A stretch of 64,000 nucleotides of DNA from Burkholderia sp. WSM2230 (GCF_000472445.1 NZ_AXAJ01000015.1:1-64000); one strand, 5' to 3'; numbered from the stretch's first letter, positions 15,852 to 24,966 are shown. Notes: generated by a model not told the origin, from the sequence alone. Numbers and translations: made by a program.

Positions 15852-16763
15852 ATGCGCGACGAGTACGACGAGCCCCAGCCGACGACGACCGAAACGCCGC
15901 CGGCTGGCGAACTTCTGGTGCGCGAGGCGCCTGCGCTGCTGTTGCCGCAGGTGCCCGCGGGCATCCAGTTGTTGAACCGCGATTTTCTGACTGATGTAGC
16001 GAATATTCCCGACGGATCGATCGACCTGATCCTCTGCGACCCGCCGTATGGGCTCGGAAAGGATTACGGCAACGACTCCGACATGCGTACTGGCGACGAC
16101 TTCCTCGCCTGGACGCGTGGTTGGCTCGAGCTTGCCATTCCGAAGCTCAAGCCGTCAGGCTCGCTCTATATTTTCTGCACCTGGCAATACGCGCCGGAAA
16201 TCTTCTGCTTCCTGAAGACGAAGCTCGTGATGATCAACGAGATCATCTGGGACCGGCGTGTGCCGAGCATGGGCGGAACGACGCGCCGGTTCACCTCGGT
16301 GCATGACAACATCGGCTTTTTCGCGGTGTCGAAGGATTATTACTTCGACCTCGATCCCGTCCGCATCCCGTACGATGCCGCCACGAAGAAGGCGCGTTCG
16401 CGTAAATTGTTCGAAGGCAGCAAGTGGCTGGAGCTTGGCTATAATCCGAAGGATGTCTGGTCTGTATCGAGGCTGCACCGGCAACATGCCGAGCGCGTCG
16501 ATCACCCCACGCAAAAGCCTTTGGAGATTGTCGAGCGAATGGTGCTGGCCAGTTGTCCGAAGGGCGGTCGCGTGCTCGACCCTTTCATGGGCAGCGGCAC
16601 CACCGCAGTCGCTTGCGCCCGTCAGCAGCGCGAATTCGTCGGCTATGAGATCAATGAAAGTTACTGCGCGATAGCGCGGGAACGCGTCAGCGCCGCTGCT
16701 GCCGCGACCGCCGGGCGTGCGCCTGCCAAAGCGGGAGCGCAACGGCAAACCGAAGTGCAATGA
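15852..16763 (+). CDS. Orphan site-specific DNA methyltransferase (adenine-type, DPPY)
   Basis: A 303-residue S-adenosylmethionine methyltransferase. Catalytic motif IV (DLILCDPPYGLGKDYG, DPPY at 63-66) precedes the SAM-binding motif I (VLDPFMGSGTTAVACA, about 242-256), with a HPTQKPLEIVERM block at 218-230; this order is that of the beta class, whose members modify N6-adenine or N4-cytosine. It starts 11 bp after trpB and ends 42 bp before trpA, so it is transcribed with tryptophan synthase. No restriction endonuclease gene is near, so it is an orphan. From memory, the B. cenocepacia counterpart in the same trp position was reported to methylate GTWWAC and affect gene expression; the motif here is not determinable from sequence alone. 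Confidence 0.93.
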   Translation: MRDEYDEPQPTTTETPPAGELLVREAPALLLPQVPAGIQLLNRDFLTDVANIPDGSIDLILCDPPYGLGKDYGNDSDMRTGDDFLAWTRGWLELAIPKLKPSGSLYIFCTWQYAPEIFCFLKTKLVMINEIIWDRRVPSMGGTTRRFTSVHDNIGFFAVSKDYYFDLDPVRIPYDAATKKARSRKLFEGSKWLELGYNPKDVWSVSRLHRQHAERVDHPTQKPLEIVERMVLASCPKGGRVLDPFMGSGTTAVACARQQREFVGYEINESYCAIARERVSAAAAATAGRAPAKAGAQRQTEVQ

Positions 16764-16805
16764 CGCGCCACGCGCCCGCGCAGTAGCTCAATCGAGAACA
16801 ACTCC

Positions 16806-17618
16806 ATGTCCCGTATCAAAAACACATTCGCAGCGCTGTCCGAGCAGGGCAAAAAAGGCCTGATTCCTTTCATGACGGCCGGCGACCCGGACCCGGCCCG
16901 CACGGTCGAATTCATGCACGCGCTGGCCGCGGGCGGCGCGGACGTCATCGAACTCGGCGTGCCGTTTTCGGACCCGATGGCCGACGGCCCGGTGATCCAG
17001 CAATCGTCCGAGCGCGCCTTGGCGCATGGCGTGTCGCTGCGTCACGTGATCGCAGACGTCAAGCGGTTCCGCGAAACCAACGACACAACGCCCGTCGTGC
17101 TGATGGGCTACGCCAATCCGATCGAACGCATGGGCACGGAAGCCTTCGCGAAGGCGGCGAAGGAAGCCGGCGTAGACGGCGTGCTGGTGGTCGACTACCC
17201 ACCGGAAGAATGCGCTAACTTCGCGGAAAAAATGCGTTCCGCCGGGATCGATCCGATCTTTCTGCTGGCGCCCACGTCGACCGACGAGCGCATCGCCGAA
17301 GTCGGCAAGATCGCGAGTGGTTATGTCTATTACGTGTCTCTAAAAGGCGTGACCGGCGCGGCAAATCTGGACGTTTCCAGCATCGCGAGTAAAATCCCGG
17401 CGATCAAGTCGCGCGTGCCGCTGCCGGTGGGCGTCGGTTTTGGTATTCGTGACGCCGAAACGGCGCGTCTTGTGGCCGAAGTTTCCGACGCCGTCGTGAT
17501 CGGCAGCCGTATCGTGCAATTGCTCGAGCAGGCGGCCCCGGAAACAGCCGCGGAGACGCTCACGCGTTTCGTCGCCGAGGTGCGCGAGGCGCTCGACAGC
17601 GTCGCGACTGCCCGATAA
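16806..17618 (+). CDS. trpA: Tryptophan synthase alpha chain
   Basis: Cleaves indole-3-glycerol phosphate to indole, which tunnels to TrpB. The 270 residues show both catalytic acids in VIELGVPFSDPMADGPVIQ (Glu49 and Asp60) and the phosphate-binding PVGVGFGIRD. The start MSRIKNTFAALSEQGKKGLI is standard. It is separated from trpB by the methyltransferase gene and is followed 79 bp later by accD, the usual partner in beta-proteobacteria. Confidence 0.98.
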   Translation: MSRIKNTFAALSEQGKKGLIPFMTAGDPDPARTVEFMHALAAGGADVIELGVPFSDPMADGPVIQQSSERALAHGVSLRHVIADVKRFRETNDTTPVVLMGYANPIERMGTEAFAKAAKEAGVDGVLVVDYPPEECANFAEKMRSAGIDPIFLLAPTSTDERIAEVGKIASGYVYYVSLKGVTGAANLDVSSIASKIPAIKSRVPLPVGVGFGIRDAETARLVAEVSDAVVIGSRIVQLLEQAAPETAAETLTRFVAEVREALDSVATAR

Positions 17619-17645
17619 CAGTCATTTTGTCGTCTGTAGTGCGAG

Positions 17646-17664
17646 CGGCGGGTTCATCCCGCCG
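17646..17664 (+). other. Small hairpin between trpA and accD
   Basis: CGGCGGG and CCCGCCG (7 bp, loop TTCAT) followed by TTT. It is too weak to be a certain terminator; partial attenuation or an mRNA boundary between trpA and accD is possible. Confidence 0.35.
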
Positions 17665-17697
17665 TTTGCGCAACCGTTGACCCCAGAAGGATTCAAT

Positions 17698-18570
17698 ATG
17701 AGCTGGCTCGATAAGCTGCTGCCGCCAAAAATCAAACAAACCGACCCGAAGAGCCGCAAGGGGATTCCGGAAGGCCTGTGGATCAAGTGCCCGTCGTGCG
17801 AAGCCGTGCTGTATCGCAACGACGTCGAGGCCAATCTCCACGTGTGCCCGAAGTGCGACCACCACATGCGCATCGGCGCGCGCGAACGGCTGGACAGCCT
17901 GCTGGATCCGGAAGGCCGCTATGAGATCGGCCAGGAAATCGTCCCGGTCGACGCGCTCAAGTTCAAGGACAGCCGCAAGTACCCGGACCGCCTGAAAGAG
18001 GCAATGGACGACACTGACGAAACCGACGCCATGGTCGTCATGGGCGGCGCGATCCACACGTTGCCGGTCGTGGTGGCGTGTTTCGAGTTCTCGTTCATGG
18101 GCGGCTCGATGGGCTCTGTGGTCGGCGAGCGCTTTGCCCGCGGCGCGCAGAATGCGCTCGAGCAGAAAGTGCCGTTTATCTGCTTTACCGCTTCGGGCGG
18201 CGCGCGCATGCAGGAAAGCCTGCTTTCGCTGATGCAAATGGCGAAAACCACCGCGATGCTGACCAAGCTCGCCGAGGCCAAGCTGCCGTTCATCTCCGTG
18301 CTGACCGATCCGACCATGGGCGGCGTGTCGGCGAGTTTCGCGTTCCTCGGCGACGTGGTGATCGCGGAACCCAAGGCGCTGATCGGCTTTGCCGGCCCGC
18401 GCGTGATCGAACAAACCGTGCGCGAAAAGCTGCCGGAAGGCTTCCAGCGCGCCGAGTTCCTGCTGACGAAGGGTGCGATCGACATGATCGTGGACCGTCG
18501 CAAGCTGCGAGAAGAGCTCGCTCAATTGATGGCGCTCCTGAGCCACCAGCCGGCGGACGCCGTCGCCTGA
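17698..18570 (+). CDS. accD: Acetyl-CoA carboxylase carboxyltransferase subunit beta
   Basis: Transfers the carboxyl group from biotin to acetyl-CoA with AccA, making malonyl-CoA for fatty acid synthesis. The 290 residues start SWLDKLLPPKI, contain the four-Cys zinc ribbon (Cys31, 34, 50, 53) and the crotonase-like carboxyltransferase core with FTASGGARMQESLLSLMQM and DPTMGGVSASFAFLGD. AGAAGG lies 7 nt before the ATG at 17698. It heads accD-folC-dedD-cvpA-purF, an order also seen in E. coli. Confidence 0.98.
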   Translation: MSWLDKLLPPKIKQTDPKSRKGIPEGLWIKCPSCEAVLYRNDVEANLHVCPKCDHHMRIGARERLDSLLDPEGRYEIGQEIVPVDALKFKDSRKYPDRLKEAMDDTDETDAMVVMGGAIHTLPVVVACFEFSFMGGSMGSVVGERFARGAQNALEQKVPFICFTASGGARMQESLLSLMQMAKTTAMLTKLAEAKLPFISVLTDPTMGGVSASFAFLGDVVIAEPKALIGFAGPRVIEQTVREKLPEGFQRAEFLLTKGAIDMIVDRRKLREELAQLMALLSHQPADAVA

Positions 18571-18694
18571 GCGGCGAAGTGCTGGGTGTGCCGGCATGTG
18601 GGTCTGTGCTGCCCTTTGCGGGCAGTTGCCGTCGAATTCCCCATGGCGGCGCATGGGCCATGCGCCGTCAGCGTCCGAAAACTTGCACAAAAAT

Positions 18695-18726
18695 AGCGCG
18701 CCGCATGAGCAATCAAGCGGCGCGCT
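18695..18726. terminator. Hairpin between accD and folC
   Basis: A perfect 10-bp stem (AGCGCGCCGC with GCGGCGCGCT) with a 12-nt loop, 125 bp after accD. On the + strand no T-run follows; on the - strand TATTTTT follows. It may attenuate read-through from accD into folC. Confidence 0.45.
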
Positions 18727-18822
18727 GTCATTTCCGGGATAATCACGGTCTCACATACTGCGCGGGGCGCTGCTCCGCGCATGTTTGTCACACCGCTCAA
18801 TGATTTTCTCGCGATTCACCCG

Positions 18823-20133
18823 ATGACCACATTCCCCACCCTCGACGCGTGGCTCACGCATCTCGAATCCGCGCATCCGGTCGGCATCGACATGGGCCTC
18901 GCGCGTATCAGTCAGGTGCGCGACGCGATGCAGCTGTCGTTTGCCTGCCCGGTGATCACGGTTGGCGGAACGAACGGCAAGGGCTCGACCTGCGCGATCC
19001 TCGAATCGATCCTGCTGCGCGCCGGTTTCACCGTGGGTTGTCATACTTCGCCGCATTTGCTGTCGTTCAATGAGCGCGCGCGCGTCAACGGCCAGATGGC
19101 GACAGACGCCGATCTGCTGCCGCACTTCGAAAGGGTCGAGGCGGCGCGGCTGAGCCTCGCCCAACCGGTTTCACTGACCTATTTCGAGTTCACGACGCTG
19201 GCGATCATGAGCCTGTTCGCCTCGCGCGGGCTCGACGCGGTGATTTTCGAAGTCGGCCTGGGCGGGCGCCTCGACGCCGTGAATATTCTCGACACCGACT
19301 GCGCGATCATCACCAGCATCGACATCGACCACACGGAATATCTTGGCGACACGCGCGAGAAAATCGCGCTTGAAAAGGCCGGCATTTTCCGCGCCGGCAA
19401 GCCCGCTATCTGCGCGGACCCGGTCCCGCCGCAAACACTAATCGACTACGCAGAGCAGATCGGCGCCGAACTATGGCTATTTGGGCGCGATTTTCGCTAT
19501 GAAGGCCAGGCAGGCAGCGAGCGGCAGCAATGGAGCTATGTCGGCCCGACGCTGCGGCGCTCCGCGCTCGCTTATCCCGCGTTGCGCGGCGCCAATCAGT
19601 TGATCAATACGTCTGCCGCATTGGCCGGTCTCGAAGCGCTGCGCGACCGTCTGCCGGTTTCGGCGCAGGACATCCGGCTCGGGCTCGCGAACGTCGAGTT
19701 GCCTGGCCGTTTCCAGGTCTTGCCGGGCAAGCCGGCCATCGTGCTGGATGTCGGTCACAATCCGCACGCGGCCGCGGTGCTGGGCCAGAATCTCGGCAAT
19801 ATGGGCTTTTTCCCCTACACCTACGGTGTATTCGGGATGATGGGCGATAAGGACATTGCCGGCGTGCTAGCGCATCTGAAGGGCGAAATCGATCACTGGT
19901 GCGTGACCGATCTGCCGACGCCGCGAGCGGCATCGGCGGAACAGCTCGAAGCCGCGTTGCGCGAGCAGGGCGTGCAGGACAGCGGCGACAGCAGCGTGAC
20001 GCGTTACGCGACGCCTGCAGAGGCGTACCAAGATGCGCTAAAACGGGCGTCAGAGAATGATAGAATTGTGGTTTTCGGCAGTTTCTATACGGTAGCCGGC
20101 GTCATGGCCTACCGTAAATCGCAGCAACACTGA
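18823..20133 (+). CDS. folC: Dihydrofolate synthase / folylpolyglutamate synthase
   Basis: Adds glutamate to dihydropteroate and to folates. The 436 residues have the Mur-ligase-type P-loop VGGTNGKGSTCA (about 48-56), FNERARVNGQ, the conserved FEVGLGGRLDAVNI and the C-terminal DVGHNPHAA motif. Two starts are possible; I prefer the ATG at 18823 (MTTFPTLDAWLTHL), the usual family N-terminus, over the ATG at 18781 that adds 14 unrelated residues. No strong ribosome-binding site distinguishes them. It lies between accD and a DedD-like gene. Confidence 0.95.
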   Translation: MTTFPTLDAWLTHLESAHPVGIDMGLARISQVRDAMQLSFACPVITVGGTNGKGSTCAILESILLRAGFTVGCHTSPHLLSFNERARVNGQMATDADLLPHFERVEAARLSLAQPVSLTYFEFTTLAIMSLFASRGLDAVIFEVGLGGRLDAVNILDTDCAIITSIDIDHTEYLGDTREKIALEKAGIFRAGKPAICADPVPPQTLIDYAEQIGAELWLFGRDFRYEGQAGSERQQWSYVGPTLRRSALAYPALRGANQLINTSAALAGLEALRDRLPVSAQDIRLGLANVELPGRFQVLPGKPAIVLDVGHNPHAAAVLGQNLGNMGFFPYTYGVFGMMGDKDIAGVLAHLKGEIDHWCVTDLPTPRAASAEQLEAALREQGVQDSGDSSVTRYATPAEAYQDALKRASENDRIVVFGSFYTVAGVMAYRKSQQH

Positions 20134-20162
20134 ACGGGCGCCACGCTCGAACCAAGCGATTC

Positions 20163-21122
20163 ATGGGAATTTTCTCGTTCGGCAAGAAAGACGACGCGCC
20201 CAGCCGGCGCGGCGCAAACACCAGTTCCACCCGGGCCGCCCGTAGCGAGCGCGTGGAGCGGCGGACCCGCCGCACGGAGCGCACCGTCGACGCCGATGCG
20301 ATGCTGCTCGACCCCACGTTGCCCGAAAAACAGCGCGCGCGGCGTCGGCTGGTGGGCGCGATCGCCATGGTCGTGGCAGCGGTGGTCGTGCTCCCCATGG
20401 TGCTCGACTCGCACCCAAAGCCGGTTACCGACGACATCTCTATCGACATCCCCAGCCGCCCCGCGCCCAAGCTCTCGAAGCACGAGGTAGACACTCAGGC
20501 GGGCGTCGCACCGGATAATCCAACGGCGGACGCAGCACTGGCAGCTTCCAGCCTGGCGCCGGCCAGGTCCGCTGCGCCGTCGGTCGCGCAAGGGCAATCG
20601 GGCGCCGCAAGGAAGGACGCGAGCCAGCAGGCCACGAAGGAAACCACCCAGGCCGAGGCGAACACGACCCCAGCGCCCGCCGCGAAGCCTGCTGCCAGGC
20701 CGCAGGCACCCGCCGTCGCAGCCAACGCCGCGCCGGCGCCCGCGCCTGCCACACAGGCCGCAAAACCTGCCAACAAGCCGGCAACCCGCAGCAATGCGAC
20801 GGCCGCCGCGCCATCCGCGGACGAAACCAACGTCGCAGCCGGCGCGGACGCGAATTCCGGCACGCCGGCCTCGCCGCCGGGCAGCCGTTTTGCCGTGCAA
20901 CTGGGTGCTTTTGCCAACGAAACCAATGCGCGCAATTGGGCGACCAAGTTGAAAGCGGCCGGCGTGCCCGCATATACCGAACATCGGAAGCAGGCTGACG
21001 GCACGACGCTCACGCTTTTACGCGCCGGACCGTTCGCGGACCGCGCGGCGGCAAGCGCCGCAATCGCGAAGGTTCGCGAGGCCGGTCTGGGGTCGGGCGC
21101 GAACAGCGGCGCCGCACAGTAA
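20163..21122 (+). CDS. dedD: DedD-like SPOR-domain membrane protein
   Basis: A bitopic division protein. A basic cytoplasmic N-terminus (GIFSFGKKDD, later ERVERRTRRTER) leads to one membrane span at about 63-80 (LVGAIAMVVAAVVVLPMV), a long Ala/Pro-rich periplasmic linker (about 95-240) and a C-terminal SPOR domain (RFAVQLGAFANETNARNWA, ending GPFADRAAASAAIAKVREAG) that binds denuded septal peptidoglycan. Length is 319. Position between folC and cvpA matches dedD of E. coli, although only the SPOR domain and topology are really conserved. Confidence 0.9.
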   Translation: MGIFSFGKKDDAPSRRGANTSSTRAARSERVERRTRRTERTVDADAMLLDPTLPEKQRARRRLVGAIAMVVAAVVVLPMVLDSHPKPVTDDISIDIPSRPAPKLSKHEVDTQAGVAPDNPTADAALAASSLAPARSAAPSVAQGQSGAARKDASQQATKETTQAEANTTPAPAAKPAARPQAPAVAANAAPAPAPATQAAKPANKPATRSNATAAAPSADETNVAAGADANSGTPASPPGSRFAVQLGAFANETNARNWATKLKAAGVPAYTEHRKQADGTTLTLLRAGPFADRAAASAAIAKVREAGLGSGANSGAAQ

Positions 21123-21130
21123 AGCGAGCG

Positions 21131-21625
21131 ATGTTCACTGCCTTCGACTACGCTGTAATGGCGGTGATCGGTTTGTCGGCCTTGCGCGGCACATGGCGCG
21201 GGTTTTTGTCCGAAGTGTTCGGGCTGATCGGCTGGATTGCGGCGTTTTTCATTGCTTGCCGCTTCGTTGGTTATGTCGTGCCGTATATCCCGTCCACGTG
21301 GCCGGGCGGCGCGTTGACCCAGTGGCTGCTGGCCTTTGCGTTGGTAGCGATCGGTGTGGTGCTGGTGGCAAGCGTGCTGAATGCGCTGCTCTCGCGCATC
21401 GTGCAGGCTACCGGCCTGAGCGGCGTGGACCGCTCGCTCGGTTTAATGTTCGGCCTCGTGCGCGGGGTCGTGCTGGTGCTGATTCTGGTCGCCCTTGCAG
21501 GCCTGACCGAACTGCCCCAACAGGAATTCTGGCGCAACGCCTTGCTGCGGCCCTATGCGGTCGAGGGCGTGCACGTAATGAAACCGCTGCTTCCGGAAAC
21601 GCTCGCTGCCTACGTCCGCGTGTGA
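21131..21625 (+). CDS. cvpA: CvpA family inner-membrane protein
   Basis: A 164-residue protein with four predicted membrane helices (about 7-24, 29-50, 64-86 and 103-124) and the family opening FDYAVMAVIGLSALRGTWRGF, then FGLIGWIAAFFIA and LDRSLG-like GVDRSLGLMFGLVRG. CvpA is needed for colicin V production and envelope-stress tolerance in enterobacteria; its molecular function is not settled. It begins 8 bp after dedD and precedes purF by 147 bp, the conserved dedD-cvpA-purF order. Confidence 0.94.
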   Translation: MFTAFDYAVMAVIGLSALRGTWRGFLSEVFGLIGWIAAFFIACRFVGYVVPYIPSTWPGGALTQWLLAFALVAIGVVLVASVLNALLSRIVQATGLSGVDRSLGLMFGLVRGVVLVLILVALAGLTELPQQEFWRNALLRPYAVEGVHVMKPLLPETLAAYVRV

Positions 21626-21772
21626 CGATCAGGTGAGTGGCCAAGGAACCCGGCAGCACTCCGGCGCAAACCGGTTGCCTTTGCATCATGTCGCGAACCG
21701 TCGCGTCATATCGCGCGCTCTTCGCGAGGCACCGGCCGCTCTGACGAATTTCGTACCTTTGAAGGACATGCC

Positions 21773-23323
21773 ATGTGCGGCATCGTAGGCGTAGTTTCCC
21801 ATTCTCCGGTCAACCAGCTCATCTATGACAGCCTGCTGCTGCTGCAGCACCGCGGTCAGGACGCCGCCGGCATCGCCACGGCGAACGGCAGCAATTTCCA
21901 CATGCACAAGGCCAACGGCATGGTGCGCGACGTGTTCCGCACGCGCAACATGCGCAGCCTGCCGGGCAACACCGGTATCGGCCAGGTGCGCTACCCGACG
22001 GCCGGCTCGGCGTCGAGCGAGGAAGAAGCGCAGCCGTTCTACGTGAACGCACCGTTCGGCATCATCCTCGCGCACAACGGCAATCTGACCAACTGGCAGC
22101 AGTTGAAAGATGAGATGTTTCGCATCGACCGCCGCCACATCAACACCAATTCCGACACGGAAGTCATGCTCAACGTGCTTGCGCACGAACTGCAGCTTTC
22201 GAGCTCGGGCTTGCAGCTCGATCCGGCGGCGCTCTTCAAGGCGGTGTCGGGCGTGCATCGGCGGGTGCGTGGTTCGTATGCCATTGTTTCGCTGATCGCC
22301 GGTTACGGCCTGCTCGGCTTCCGCGACCCGTTCGGCATTCGTCCGCTTTGCCTCGGCAAGCAGGAAACGGCAGAAGGCGTGGAGTGGATTCTGGCGTCGG
22401 AATCGGTGGCGATTGAAGGTATTGGTTTCGAATTCGTGCGCGACGTGGCGCCCGGCGAAGCGGTGTTCATCGACCTCGACGGCAACGTGCATTCGCAGCA
22501 ATGCGCGACCAACCCGAGCCTGAATCCGTGCATTTTCGAGCTCGTGTATCTTGCGCGTCCGGACTCGGTGCTGGACGGCGTGCCGGTCTACAACGTGCGT
22601 CTGCGCATGGGCGATTACCTCGCTGAAAAGATCAAGCGCGAGTTGCCCGACGTGGCAATCGATGTCGTCATGCCGATTCCCGATTCGTCCCGTCCGGCCG
22701 CGATGCAGGTCGCGAAGAAGCTGGGCGTCGAGTATCGCGAGGGCTTTTTCAAGAACCGTTATGTCGGCCGCACATTCATCATGCCGGGCCAGGCGGTGCG
22801 TAAGAAGTCGGTGCGCCAGAAGCTCAACGCAATGGGCATCGAGTTCAAGGGCAAGAACGTGCTGATCGTCGACGACTCGATCGTGCGCGGCACCACTTCG
22901 CACGAAATCGTGCAGATGGCGCGCGACGCCGGCGCGAACAAGGTGATCTTTGCTTCGGCCGCGCCGCCGGTGAAGTTCCCGAACGTCTACGGTATCGACA
23001 TGCCCACGCGCGGCGAGCTCGTCGCTCACGGCCGCTCGGACGAGGAAGTGGCGCGCATGATCGGCGCCGACCATCTCGTATATCAGGATGTCGAGGCGCT
23101 CAAGCAGGCCGTGCGCGACATCAATCCGGCGCTCAAGGAGTTCGAGGCGTCGTGCTTCGACGGCAACTACGTAACCGGCGACGTGACGACCGAGTATCTC
23201 GATCGCATCGAAACCGCGCGTCTTGCGCCGTCGTCGCAATCGGATCGCGACGCCGCGAGCGAAGCAATCGACGGTGGCGGCCCCGCGCGCTCGCAATTGC
23301 ATCTGCAGTTGTCGGTAGGCTGA
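21773..23323 (+). CDS. purF: Amidophosphoribosyltransferase
   Basis: First committed step of purine synthesis: glutamine plus PRPP gives phosphoribosylamine. The N-terminal nucleophile Cys2 is exposed after Met removal (MCGIVGVVSHSPVNQLIYD), the glutaminase site shows LAHNGNLTN and YPTAGSAS, and the C-terminal phosphoribosyltransferase has the PRPP loop NVLIVDDSIVRGTTS and IPDSSRPAAMQVA. Length is 516. The metZ gene that often follows purF in beta-proteobacteria is absent here; an intrinsic terminator and an AraC regulator follow instead. Confidence 0.98.
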   Translation: MCGIVGVVSHSPVNQLIYDSLLLLQHRGQDAAGIATANGSNFHMHKANGMVRDVFRTRNMRSLPGNTGIGQVRYPTAGSASSEEEAQPFYVNAPFGIILAHNGNLTNWQQLKDEMFRIDRRHINTNSDTEVMLNVLAHELQLSSSGLQLDPAALFKAVSGVHRRVRGSYAIVSLIAGYGLLGFRDPFGIRPLCLGKQETAEGVEWILASESVAIEGIGFEFVRDVAPGEAVFIDLDGNVHSQQCATNPSLNPCIFELVYLARPDSVLDGVPVYNVRLRMGDYLAEKIKRELPDVAIDVVMPIPDSSRPAAMQVAKKLGVEYREGFFKNRYVGRTFIMPGQAVRKKSVRQKLNAMGIEFKGKNVLIVDDSIVRGTTSHEIVQMARDAGANKVIFASAAPPVKFPNVYGIDMPTRGELVAHGRSDEEVARMIGADHLVYQDVEALKQAVRDINPALKEFEASCFDGNYVTGDVTTEYLDRIETARLAPSSQSDRDAASEAIDGGGPARSQLHLQLSVG

Positions 23324-23517
23324 CTTCGCGTCTTATGGCTTGCGCACGCGGCATGCCGCGTGTGCGCCGCGCTACGGCGCCAGCGTATGGCCTCTGCTTG
23401 TCGGCGCCTAGGCCGGCTCGAAGCCATACACGATGCAAAGGTGTTTGCTCCGGTGCGCGGCCCAGCGCAACGCAGGGCCGGCGCTCTCCGGCCTTCGACA
23501 CATGAATGACCATACGC

Positions 23518-23551
23518 GGCGCGCTCGGCCAATTGGCCGGCGCGCCTTTTT
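23518..23551 (+). terminator. Rho-independent terminator downstream of purF
   Basis: GGCGCGC..GGCC pairs with GGCC..GCGCGCC (12 bp with one bulged T, loop AATT) followed by TTTTT. It is 195 bp after the purF stop. A second inverted repeat around 23342-23368, just after the stop, is a GC hairpin without T-run. Confidence 0.82.
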
Positions 23552-23593
23552 CATGCAGCAACGCCTGATGCAGCACGGCTGCAAACCGCACAC

Positions 23594-24388
23594 TCAGTGC
23601 CGCAACGCGCGCCACTGACCTGGCGCGAGCCCGAACCGCCGCGTGAATGCATGCGTATAGGCGCTTTGATCGCCAAAGCCGATATCGAGCGCGATGTCCG
23701 TTAGCGAAAGCCGCGGATCGGCGAGCAGCGTGAGCGACGTATCGAGCCGCAGCCGCTGCAGGTAGCGATGCGGCGTTTCGCCGAACGCTTCGATAAAGAG
23801 TTGATGAAAGCGCCGCATGCCGAAGCCGCAATGCGCGGCAAGGTCGGCAATACGCAGCGGCTCTGACAGATGCGCGCGCAACCAATGGTCGATGCGCGCG
23901 AAGTCGAGCCCGGCAGCGGGCGCTTGGGCGCCTTGAATGCCCGCGCCCGCCACGAGCGCCGCGCCGAGGCGAGCGGCTGCGTCCCAGTGAAAACGACGAA
24001 CTTCGAGATCATCCGCCGGTGCGCCATGTGCGCCATGCGCGCCATGCGCGGCGCGCACCGCAATGCGCTGCACGAGCGCGGTGAACGGGGCGTCCACGAT
24101 AACGGTACGCGCCCGGTCGAACAGCCGTTCCGGGACGGCGAGCGTCGCGGCCGGCAAGTCCAGCACCAACTGCCGGTTTTCGCCGAGCCCCGCGTAGTCG
24201 TGCCGCGCGCCGGCGGGAATGAGCCACGCACAGCGCGCGTCGATCTGTTGAGCGATGCCGTCCACGGCCATCACCATCGCGCCGTCGAGTCCTAGCACGA
24301 CCTGATGGAAGTCGTGCACGTCCGACGCCTCCTCCGCGCCGAAGCGGCGCAGCGAAACGCTAGGTGCGGTCACGGCAGCGTGCGTCAT
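23594..24388 (-). CDS. AraC-family transcriptional regulator
   Basis: A 264-residue regulator: N-terminal cupin-like sensor (about 15-120; DFHQVVLGLDGAM, LIPAGARHDYAGL) and C-terminal double helix-turn-helix (IADLAAHCGFGMRRFHQLF and LTDIALDIGFGDQSAYTHAF). Between them, near residue 115, is an AHG tripeptide run encoded by three copies of a 9-bp unit. The gene converges on purF and is followed at its 5' side by an FKBP gene in the same direction, 51 bp upstream. Its target and effector are unknown. Confidence 0.88.
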   Translation of the reverse strand: MTHAAVTAPSVSLRRFGAEEASDVHDFHQVVLGLDGAMVMAVDGIAQQIDARCAWLIPAGARHDYAGLGENRQLVLDLPAATLAVPERLFDRARTVIVDAPFTALVQRIAVRAAHGAHGAHGAPADDLEVRRFHWDAAARLGAALVAGAGIQGAQAPAAGLDFARIDHWLRAHLSEPLRIADLAAHCGFGMRRFHQLFIEAFGETPHRYLQRLRLDTSLTLLADPRLSLTDIALDIGFGDQSAYTHAFTRRFGLAPGQWRALRH

Positions 24389-24439
24389 CGAGAGTTATCT
24401 GCGCAGCAGACAGCAAACAAAGCAGGCAGAGCCGAAGCC

Positions 24440-24781
24440 TTAAACGTCGAGCAATTCGACTTCGAACACGAGCGTTGCGTTCGGCGGAATCACGCCGCCC
24501 GCGCCACGCACGCCGTAGCCGAGCTGCGGCGGAATGGTCAGCTTGCGCGTGCCGCCAACCTTCATGCCTTGCACGCCTTCGTCCCAGCCCTTGATGACCA
24601 TGCCGCCGCCGAGCACGAACGCGAACGGGTCGTTGCGGTCCTTGCTCGAGTCGAACTTCTGGCCGTCGGTCAGCCAGCCGGTGTAATGCACGCTGACGGT
24701 CTTGCCGGCAACCGCTTCCGCGCCCGTTCCTTCAACAATATCTTCGTACTTCAAGCCGGATTCGGTAGTCACAGTCGACAT
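24440..24781 (-). CDS. FKBP-type peptidyl-prolyl cis-trans isomerase
   Basis: A minimal 113-residue FKBP without signal peptide, so cytoplasmic. It shows the complete single FKBP domain: VSVHYTGWLTDGQKFDSS, FVLGGGMVIKGWDEGVQGM, TIPPQLGYG and the final LVFEVELLDV, including the aromatic/hydrophobic pocket residues (Tyr, Phe, Val, Ile, Trp, Tyr, Phe). AGGAG lies 7 nt before the ATG on the minus strand. A TACAAT box (forward 24816-24821) could be its -10 with a weak TCGACC -35. Confidence 0.95.
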   Translation of the reverse strand: MSTVTTESGLKYEDIVEGTGAEAVAGKTVSVHYTGWLTDGQKFDSSKDRNDPFAFVLGGGMVIKGWDEGVQGMKVGGTRKLTIPPQLGYGVRGAGGVIPPNATLVFEVELLDV

Positions 24782-24815
24782 GTGTCGCTCCTCGGTTCAT
24801 AAACGTAAAACCGAC

Positions 24816-24821
24816 ATTGTA
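24816..24821 (-). promoter_or_regulatory. Possible -10 of the FKBP gene
   Basis: TACAAT on the minus strand, 35 nt before the FKBP start codon, with TCGACC about 18 bp further upstream as a poor -35. Confidence 0.4.
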
Positions 24822-24919
24822 GGCGCGTTGCAGCAGTGCGGTCGAAGAATGCGGCGTGGCACGCGGATTGCGACCTGGATTAGCCATCTGGCCAGGCTGG
24901 TGGGGCCCGGTGGCATGCC

Positions 24920-24925
24920 TATAAT
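24920..24925 (+). promoter_or_regulatory. Probable -10 of the histidine-kinase-like gene
   Basis: Perfect TATAAT, 41 nt before the GTG start at 24967. The -35 region (about 24897-24902) is poor, suggesting activator dependence. Confidence 0.55.
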
Positions 24926-24966
24926 GGGACTTTCCCAATCATCATGCATTGCCTGAGAGGTCGATC

